From Gemmatimonadota bacterium (GTDB lineage Bacteria > Gemmatimonadota > Gemmatimonadetes > Palauibacterales > Palauibacteraceae), in assembly GCA_023554435.1 (NCBI GenBank), contig JAMJQV010000064.1, positions 1 to 5,315 of the forward strand: DNA of 5,315 nucleotides, read 5' to 3'. Shown in pieces: positions 1-5,315 of this stretch. The position numbers were made by a program, and so were the translations under genes. Numbering within the stretch: the stretch's first letter is position 1; every line of letters begins with the position of its first letter. Below the pieces are notes generated by a model. The model saw nothing but the letters and a program-made list of their open reading frames with translations, was not told where the DNA came from and ran no database searches.

Positions 1-50
1 CATCGCCGTCCTGTGCCTAGGCATCCACCTCGCGCCCTTAACGCTTGATC
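1..50 (-). rRNA. rrl: 23S ribosomal RNA, 5' end (partial, runs off left edge)
   Basis: Read on the minus strand, the edge of the window carries the hallmark start of bacterial 23S rRNA: GATCAAGCG, then TTAAGGGCGC, then GGTGGATGCCTAGGCAC and GGCGATG. These blocks align with the Escherichia coli 23S 5' end (GGTTAAGCGACTAAGCG, GGTGGATGCC, GGCGATG) in the same order and with almost the same spacing; I needed only a one-base gap near the start. The mature 5' end is placed at about position 50 by this alignment and is approximate. The remaining ~2.9 kb of the gene would lie left of the window. No 16S rRNA, tRNA or spacer of the usual rrn operon precedes it; the barrel-protein gene and its terminator are there instead. 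A truncated rRNA fragment or an assembly join at a repeat cannot be excluded from 50 nt. Confidence 0.85.
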
Positions 51-137
51 CCTTCTAATTCCTACATAGAAACAATCGCCTCACTACGCCCTCTCGGCAC
101 TCCACTACTTCCTCTTACCCCAATTTGTCAAAAAGCA
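51..137 (-). promoter_or_regulatory. Leader/promoter region of the 23S rRNA gene
   Basis: This short non-coding stretch separates the upstream terminator hairpin from the 23S 5' end and should contain the start or leader of the rRNA transcript. It opens with a perfect TTGACA (131..126, minus strand). The best-placed -10 candidate at 18-nt spacing is TAGTGG (107..102), a poor match to TATAAT, so the promoter call is weak. The rest is purine-rich on the minus strand and contains no tRNA cloverleaf or convincing reading frame. Confidence 0.35.
121..137 (-). promoter_or_regulatory. boxA-like rRNA antitermination sequence (candidate)
   Basis: The minus strand reads TGCTTTTTGACAAATTG. E. coli rrn boxA, which binds NusB/NusE, is TGCTCTTTAACAAT. 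By eye, 13 of 17 positions match the E. coli 16S-23S spacer version (GCTCTTTAACAATCTGG). Its place, directly after a hairpin and about 70 nt before the 23S 5' end, fits an rRNA leader. However, the same bases form the T-tract of the terminator and a TTGACA hexamer, so the resemblance may be partly coincidental. Confidence 0.35.
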
Positions 138-161
138 GCCCGCCCCTTTCGAGGCGGGCCG
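131..161 (-). terminator. Intrinsic (Rho-independent) terminator after the barrel-protein gene
   Basis: On the minus strand the arms GCCCGCCTC and GGGGCGGGC pair through 9 bp (one G-T wobble) around a GAAA tetraloop. Two more pairs (C-G and G-T) extend the stem outward to 11 bp. It is followed at once by GCTTTTTG, a five-T run. There is no T-run on the other side for plus-strand transcripts, so it acts toward the left. It lies about 50 nt past the barrel-protein stop codon and would end the atp-barrel transcript before the 23S gene. An alternative reading is a boxB-like leader hairpin of the rRNA transcript. Confidence 0.8.
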
Positions 162-164
162 GAT

Positions 165-194
165 AACTTAGCGTGTGGTCCCGCTATTCGTCAA
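165..194 (-). promoter_or_regulatory. Possible promoter upstream of the hairpin
   Basis: The minus strand has TTGACG (194..189), then 18 nt, then TAAGTT (170..165). This is five of six for the -35 and three of six for the -10. It sits just below the barrel-protein stop codon, and transcription would start inside the hairpin stem. It would make the hairpin plus boxA-like sequence part of a 23S leader. It is a weak match with no support beyond position. Confidence 0.2.
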
Positions 195-208
195 CGCCTG
201 TTCGGGCG

Positions 209-838
209 TCAGAACACGATTCCGAAGCCCAGCGCGTTGCTCGAACCGAGCGTCAGCCCGAAGCGGAGCAACCATTGCTGCGAGAACCTCATTTCGAGGC
301 CTATATCCGTGTCGAAATGCACCTTCGTATCGGGCCCGCTGATCCCGATATCCAGGGCTATCCGGGGGGAAAGGTACGGAACCAGGGCCCACTTGCCATC
401 CTCCGACAAGAACTGACGCGCCACCGACACGCCGGCAGGGACTCGCAGGATCCCGCACCCTCCATCGCATCCGCCCGTTACGTAGCCGAAGCCGAACCCG
501 GTAACCCACGCCACGTCGAGCGGGAACGAGTCGGACACCTCGACGAACTGCTTGTAGACATCGAGGCCGCCGTTGAACGCCACGTCACCATCGCCTGCCG
601 CGTTGACGGAGCCTCTGACCCCGAGATTCACGTCGCCGGCCTTGCGGTAGGTGACCATGCCGCCGAAGTCGTTGATGTCGTTCACCACGACCAGGTAGGC
701 CCCGAAGCCGGTCTCATCGTAGGGCGTGATGAACTGCGGACGATCGTAGACCTGCGCGGTCCCGGTACCGACCTGGGACAGCAGAGCCACGATGGCAACG
801 ACCGCGGTGCGGATACCATGAACAGAACATCGAGTCAT
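209..838 (-). CDS. Small outer-membrane beta-barrel-like protein with signal peptide
   Basis: I do not recognise a named family. The 209-aa product starts with a classic Sec signal peptide: a basic stretch to R10, a hydrophobic core at about residues 11-23, and a likely cleavage after A28 (GTA/Q). The mature part is built of alternating-polarity stretches typical of transmembrane beta-strands, for example around 44-54, 70-80, 85-98, 107-120, 131-143, 151-165, 172-186 and 189-199. It ends in GFGIVF, a C-terminal aromatic residue expected for recognition by the BAM machinery. Length and strand count suggest an 8-10-strand barrel. The only mature cysteines form CDGGC (124 and 128), probably in a loop and possibly a disulfide. 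The ATG is chosen because GGGAGG lies 6 nt before it. It follows atpC by 56 bp with no terminator between, so co-transcription with the ATP synthase genes is likely, but a functional link is not shown. Confidence 0.75.
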   Translation of the reverse strand: MTRCSVHGIRTAVVAIVALLSQVGTGTAQVYDRPQFITPYDETGFGAYLVVVNDINDFGGMVTYRKAGDVNLGVRGSVNAAGDGDVAFNGGLDVYKQFVEVSDSFPLDVAWVTGFGFGYVTGGCDGGCGILRVPAGVSVARQFLSEDGKWALVPYLSPRIALDIGISGPDTKVHFDTDIGLEMRFSQQWLLRFGLTLGSSNALGFGIVF

Positions 839-844
839 CAGAAA

Positions 845-850
845 CCTCCC
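845..850 (-). promoter_or_regulatory. Strong Shine-Dalgarno of the barrel-protein gene
   Basis: GGGAGG on the minus strand, 6 nt before the ATG, is close to a full anti-16S match and clearly fixes the start codon. It is stronger than the sites in front of atpG or atpC. The 56-bp gap holding it shows no T-tract terminator and no convincing -35/-10 pair. Confidence 0.7.
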
Positions 851-894
851 GGACTGCTTCGTTTCGATTTGGCCGAGTGCGTGACCGCAGGCCC

Positions 895-1197
895 TCAGCC
901 TGCGTCCCCCGCGCCCGATCCGTGCGACGAGGGCTCACCCACCTCCTCGGCGAGCACCGAGACCTCGTTGTCCACAACCTGCAGAAACCCGCCGGATACC
1001 GATATGCGATGCACGTCCGACCCGTTCTTCACGGTCACTTCGCCCGTTCCAAGCAGGGTCATCATGGGGGCATGCCCGTACAGGATGCCCATCAGCCCGT
1101 CGTAGGCCGGAACGACGATGCTGTCGCCGGTTCCCTCGAAGCCCACCCGCGTGGGCGAGATCACGGCCACCTTCAGCTTTCGCGACGTGTCGTCCAT
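895..1197 (-). CDS. atpC: F1 ATP synthase subunit epsilon, short form lacking the C-terminal helical domain
   Basis: Epsilon is part of the central stalk, joining gamma to the c-ring. The 100-aa product shows the N-terminal beta-sandwich signature: LKVAVISPTRVGFEG, the IVVPAYDGLMGILYGHAP segment (canonical PG-x-DGE-x-GILPGHAP-like), GEVTV, and SGGFLQVVDNEVSVLAEE up to about residue 86. After that only a Gly/Ser/Ala-rich tail (EPSSHGSGAGDAG) follows. Family members are commonly 130-140 aa and carry two C-terminal helices that bind ATP and/or inhibit rotation; these are absent. Reading past the TGA shows no remnant of that domain, and the next gene begins 56 bp later, so this looks like a genuine short epsilon (as known from Chlorobium) rather than a frameshift. 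Its ATG abuts the atpD stop codon (TAGATG), and a GAGGGG Shine-Dalgarno lies within the last atpD codons, implying translational coupling. Confidence 0.95.
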   Translation of the reverse strand: MDDTSRKLKVAVISPTRVGFEGTGDSIVVPAYDGLMGILYGHAPMMTLLGTGEVTVKNGSDVHRISVSGGFLQVVDNEVSVLAEEVGEPSSHGSGAGDAG

Positions 1198-2619
<1,422 letters not shown>

Positions 2620-2621
2620 TG

Positions 2622-3488
2622 CTATCCCTTCAGCGCCTCGGCCCCGCCGATGATCTCAGCCAGCTGACTGGTGATCTCCTGCTGCCGGGCACGGTTGAAC
2701 TGCCTGCGGAGAGTCGTAAGAAAATCATCCGCGTTGTCTGTCGCACTCTTCATCGCCGTCCGCCTCGCCCCCTGCTCAGCCGCCGCGTTCTCCACCAGTG
2801 CCCGGTAGGTCGAGCTCACGAGGTGGAGGGGCAGCAGGCGGGCAAGAATCACGTCCGCCGACGGGTCCAGGATGTAGTAGGGCTCCCGGCTCGGCCGCTC
2901 CTGCGGCACGTACACCGGAAGCAGCCGTCTCGTGATAGGCGGCGTGCTCATCACGCTCTTGAATTCCGCGTGCACCACGTAGACCGCATCCAGCTCTTCA
3001 CGGACGAAGCGCTCCGCCAGCGGATCGATCAGCGAGCGGGCATCATCCGGTGACGGACTGTCGCTGATGTCCGTGCGAGTCACGGCCATGTCCACGTTGC
3101 GGAAGCGGAAGTAGCTGATCCCCTTCTTGCCGATGACGTGAAACTCGGTCTCGACGTCCGAGGCCTGCAGCTCGGCGAGGAGCGCCCGGGCCTTGCGAAT
3201 CAGGTTGACGTTGAACGCCCCGCACAATCCGCGGTTGCTCGTGACCAGGATGATGGCGGCCCGCCTGATGCGATCCGGTTGCCGAAGCATCGGCTCGAGT
3301 TCGGCCAGTTCCGGCGTGACGAGGTTCTCCACTACCGTGGTCAGCCTGTCTGCGAACGGCCGCGCCTCTCGCACCTGCAGCTGGGCACGGCGCAGCTTCG
3401 ACGTCGCCACCATTTCCATGGTGCGCGTGATCTTGCGCGTGCTCTGGACGGAGTTCATCCGCCGCCCGATATCTCTGGCCTTCGCCAT
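2622..3488 (-). CDS. atpG: F1 ATP synthase subunit gamma (rotor shaft)
   Basis: Gamma is the coiled-coil shaft that turns inside the alpha3beta3 ring and couples c-ring rotation to catalysis. The 288-aa length is typical. The N-terminal helix ARDIGRRMNSVQSTRKITRT-MEMVATSKLRRAQ (residues 4-36) and the C-terminal helix AMKSATDNADDFL...FNRARQQEITSQLAEIIGGAEAL (245-286) are the two conserved strands of the coiled coil. The TSNRGLCGAFN motif (83-93) marks the Rossmann-like domain. There is no sign of the regulatory loop insertion found in chloroplast and cyanobacterial gamma. The gene begins 36 bp after atpA. Only a modest GGA or GGAC lies ahead of the ATG, so its ribosome site is the weakest in the cluster. 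The start is supported by the conserved N-terminus beginning at once. Confidence 0.98.
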   Translation of the reverse strand: MAKARDIGRRMNSVQSTRKITRTMEMVATSKLRRAQLQVREARPFADRLTTVVENLVTPELAELEPMLRQPDRIRRAAIILVTSNRGLCGAFNVNLIRKARALLAELQASDVETEFHVIGKKGISYFRFRNVDMAVTRTDISDSPSPDDARSLIDPLAERFVREELDAVYVVHAEFKSVMSTPPITRRLLPVYVPQERPSREPYYILDPSADVILARLLPLHLVSSTYRALVENAAAEQGARRTAMKSATDNADDFLTTLRRQFNRARQQEITSQLAEIIGGAEALKG

Positions 3489-3524
3489 CTATCCGTTCGT
3501 CCGGTGCATTGGGTCCCGGTCGCC

Positions 3525-5135
3525 TCAGCCCGCGGCCTGGGCGGGAGTCTCTTCCGCCGCCGACGTGCGGAACAGCTTCTTGTGAGCCTCGATCGCGTCG
3601 CGGAGCTTGGTATCAATCTCGTCGCTGATCACGTTCTCGGAGCGGATCGCCTCACCCACGCCCGGGTGACCGGAGCGCATGTACTCCAGGAAACTGCTCT
3701 CCCACGCCCTGATCTCCGACGCATCGAGGTCGTCCAGGTAGCCCTGCGTGACGGCGAAGATCGCCATCACCTGGTCTTCCACCGACAGCGGCGCGTACTG
3801 GCCCTGCTTCAGCACCTCGACCGTCCGTTCTCCCCGTGCCAGCTGACGCTGCGTGGCCGGATCCAGGTCGGAGCCGAACTGGGCGAACGCCTCGAGCTCG
3901 CGGTACTGGGCCAGGTCGAGCCGCAGGCTGCCCGCGACCTTCTTCATGGCCTTGATCTGCGCCGAGCCGCCCACGCGCGACACCGAGATACCTGCATTCA
4001 CGGCCGGGCGTACCCCCGAGTAGAACAGGTCGCTCTCCAGGAAGATCTGCCCGTCCGTAATCGAGATCACGTTGGTGGGGATGTACGCCGATACGTCCCC
4101 GGCCTGCGTCTGAATGATGGGCAGCGCGGTCAATGACCCGCCCGGCTTCTCGAGATCCGGGTGCGCCGCGATGACCTTCTCGTCTTCACTGACCTTTGCG
4201 GCCCGCTCGAGAAGGCGGCTATGCAGATAGAACACGTCTCCGGGAAACGCCTCTCGCCCCGGCGGCCGGCGGAGAATCAGCGAGATCTCCCGGTAGGCAT
4301 CGGCCTGCTTGGAGAGATCGTCGTAAATCACCAGCGTGTGGCGACCTTCCTTGTACATGAAGTACTCGGCCAGGGCGCAGCCACCGTACGGCGCGATGTA
4401 CTGGAGCGTCGCCGGGTCGGAGGCGTTGGCGGCGACCACGATCGTGTAGTCCATGGCGCCCTCTTCTTCGAGGCGCGCCACCACGGAGGCGACGGTCGAG
4501 GCTTTCTGTCCGATCGCGATGTACACGCACACCACGTCGCCGCCGCGCTGGTTGATGATCGTGTCGATCGCGATGGCCGTCTTGCCGGTGCGCCGGTCAC
4601 CGATGATCAGCTCGCGCTGACCGCGGCCGATCGGGATCATCGAATCGATGGCCTTGATGCCTGTCTGCAGCGGCTCCTTCACGGGCTGCCGGTATACGAT
4701 ACCCGGCGCCTTCCGGTCTACCTTCATGGTCCCGACGGACTTGATCGCACCCTTGCCGTCGCGGGGCTCGCCGAGCGGGCTCACGACACGGCCCAGGAAG
4801 TCCGGACCCACCGGCACCTCGAGCACGCGGCCCGTGCGCCTGACGGAGTCGCCCTCCTTGAGCTGCAGGTAGTCGCCCATCACGACGGCGCCGATGTTGT
4901 CCTCTTCGAGGTTCAACGCCAGCGCGGTGATCAGCTCACCGGTCTCGGACGACTCGATCTCGAGCATCTCGTTCGCGACGGCCGAGGAGAGACCCCAGAT
5001 CCGGGCTACTCCGTCCTTCACCTCGAGTACCTCGCCGACTTCCTCGAGCTTCAGATCTTCCGTGTAGTGGTCGATCTGCTCCAGCAGCGCCTTTTTCATC
5101 TCGCCGGCGCGGAGCGTTGCGTCTGACGTGGGCAT
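3525..5135 (-). CDS. atpA: F1 ATP synthase subunit alpha (non-catalytic nucleotide-binding)
   Basis: Alpha alternates with beta in the F1 hexamer, binds a structural nucleotide and supplies the arginine finger to the catalytic site. The 536-aa product has the beta-barrel domain (DGVARIWGLSSAVANEMLE), the Walker A loop GDRRTGKT (179-186), AIGQKASTVA (207-216), YDDLSKQADAYRE with Asp272/Asp273 at the non-catalytic site, the RRPPGREAFPGDVFYLHSR segment, TNVISITDGQIFLESDLF, and GVRPAVNAGISVSRVGGSAQ with the arginine finger at Arg387. The C-terminal domain is complete and ends in a short Ala/Glu/Pro tail beyond the usual end. The Walker loop has Arg181 where most alphas have Gln (GDRQTGKT). The chosen ATG has AAGGA 10 nt upstream, and the N-terminus (LRAGEMKKALLEQI) matches the family's opening helix, which contacts delta. 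Confidence 0.99.
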   Translation of the reverse strand: MPTSDATLRAGEMKKALLEQIDHYTEDLKLEEVGEVLEVKDGVARIWGLSSAVANEMLEIESSETGELITALALNLEEDNIGAVVMGDYLQLKEGDSVRRTGRVLEVPVGPDFLGRVVSPLGEPRDGKGAIKSVGTMKVDRKAPGIVYRQPVKEPLQTGIKAIDSMIPIGRGQRELIIGDRRTGKTAIAIDTIINQRGGDVVCVYIAIGQKASTVASVVARLEEEGAMDYTIVVAANASDPATLQYIAPYGGCALAEYFMYKEGRHTLVIYDDLSKQADAYREISLILRRPPGREAFPGDVFYLHSRLLERAAKVSEDEKVIAAHPDLEKPGGSLTALPIIQTQAGDVSAYIPTNVISITDGQIFLESDLFYSGVRPAVNAGISVSRVGGSAQIKAMKKVAGSLRLDLAQYRELEAFAQFGSDLDPATQRQLARGERTVEVLKQGQYAPLSVEDQVMAIFAVTQGYLDDLDASEIRAWESSFLEYMRSGHPGVGEAIRSENVISDEIDTKLRDAIEAHKKLFRTSAAEETPAQAAG

Positions 5136-5145
5136 ATCAGTCCCG

Positions 5146-5150
5146 TCCTT
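5146..5150 (-). promoter_or_regulatory. Shine-Dalgarno of atpA
   Basis: AAGGA lies 10 nt before the atpA ATG, within the 27-bp atpH-atpA gap. That gap has no promoter-like hexamers, so atpA is read from the upstream transcript. Confidence 0.6.
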
Positions 5151-5162
5151 GGGTCTATCTGA

Positions 5163-5315
5163 TCAGCGGGTCGGCGTGGCCGACCCAACGTCTTCGATGA
5201 GCGCCCGACGCATCAGCTGCAGCTGTCGCCGCACTGATCCGTCCATGACGCGGTCCTTCACTCTCACGACCATTCCGCCCACCAGGCGCGGATCGCGCCG
5301 GAAGTCGGCTGTCAC
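5163..5315 (-). CDS. atpH: F1 ATP synthase subunit delta, C-terminal part (partial, runs off right edge)
   Basis: Delta caps the top of F1 and ties it to the b-subunit stator. Only the last 50 residues and the TGA are in the window. They contain the family's C-terminal signature: DPRLVGGMVVRVKDRVMDGSV followed by RRQLQLMRRALIED, corresponding to the conserved pattern of a GG-hydrophobic strand, then D-GSV and a closing helix that leads to a short tail (VGSATPTR). The stop codon lies 27 bp before atpA, the standard delta-alpha gene order. The N-terminal helical domain and start codon are outside the window, as are any F0 genes (atpB, atpE, atpF) expected further right. Confidence 0.93.
   Translation of the reverse strand: MTADFRRDPRLVGGMVVRVKDRVMDGSVRRQLQLMRRALIEDVGSATPTR

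Noticed and set aside
194..209. Small inverted repeat ACGCC/GGCGT at the barrel-protein stop codon
   Set aside because: It is only a 5-bp stem with no T-run after it; the real terminator is the hairpin about 35 nt further on.
45..416. A 123-codon plus-strand frame starting near the left edge
   Set aside because: It begins within the 23S 5' end, runs through the terminator hairpin and into the antisense of the barrel gene; its composition is not protein-like and no ribosome site precedes it.
839..894. Possible terminator between atpC and the barrel gene
   Set aside because: The GGCC...GGCC and TGCG/CGCA repeats form at most short, interrupted stems and no T-tract follows on the minus strand.
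173..1105. A 310-codon plus-strand frame opposite the barrel gene and atpC
   Set aside because: The minus-strand frame has a signal peptide, a beta-strand pattern, an aromatic C-terminus and a strong Shine-Dalgarno; the plus-strand product has none of these.
3138..5126. Two long plus-strand open frames opposite atpG and atpA (about 332 and 321 codons)
   Set aside because: They are antisense shadows of GC-rich coding sequence: the same Arg/His/Asp/Leu-rich composition, no ribosome sites of note, and full overlap with certain genes.

Overview
The window is GC-rich bacterial DNA, and every gene in it reads on the minus strand. Reading right to left, which is the direction of transcription, it holds the 3' end of atpH, then complete atpA, atpG, atpD and atpC, encoding F1 subunits delta, alpha, gamma, beta and epsilon of an F-type ATP synthase. 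These are followed by a gene for a small signal-peptide-bearing, probably outer-membrane beta-barrel protein, an intrinsic terminator, and, at the left edge, the first ~50 nt of a 23S rRNA gene.

The atp genes are tightly packed: 27 bp between atpH and atpA, 36 bp between atpA and atpG, 2 bp between atpG and atpD, and 0 bp between atpD and atpC (TAG followed directly by ATG). This implies one polycistronic mRNA whose promoter and F0 genes lie beyond the right edge. Catalytic and structural signatures are intact in alpha, beta and gamma. Epsilon is short (100 aa) and keeps only the N-terminal beta-sandwich, with a Gly/Ser-rich tail in place of the usual C-terminal two-helix regulatory domain. 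The barrel gene starts 56 bp after atpC behind a strong Shine-Dalgarno, with no terminator between them, so it may be the last gene of the transcript.

Below the barrel gene, a stable 11-bp hairpin with a GAAA tetraloop runs into a T-tract. That T-tract is also part of a TTGACA hexamer and of a sequence resembling the rRNA antitermination boxA. About 70 nt further on begins a recognisable 23S rRNA 5' end. No 16S rRNA or tRNA lies upstream of it within this window; protein genes occupy that space. This suggests an unlinked (split) 23S gene, although only its first ~50 nt are visible.

The outer-membrane protein points to a diderm bacterium. The short epsilon, linked atpHAGDC order and high GC are compatible with several diderm phyla. 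A Gemmatimonadota-like source is only an impression, not demonstrated. F1 subunits alone do not show whether the enzyme is H+- or Na+-coupled.
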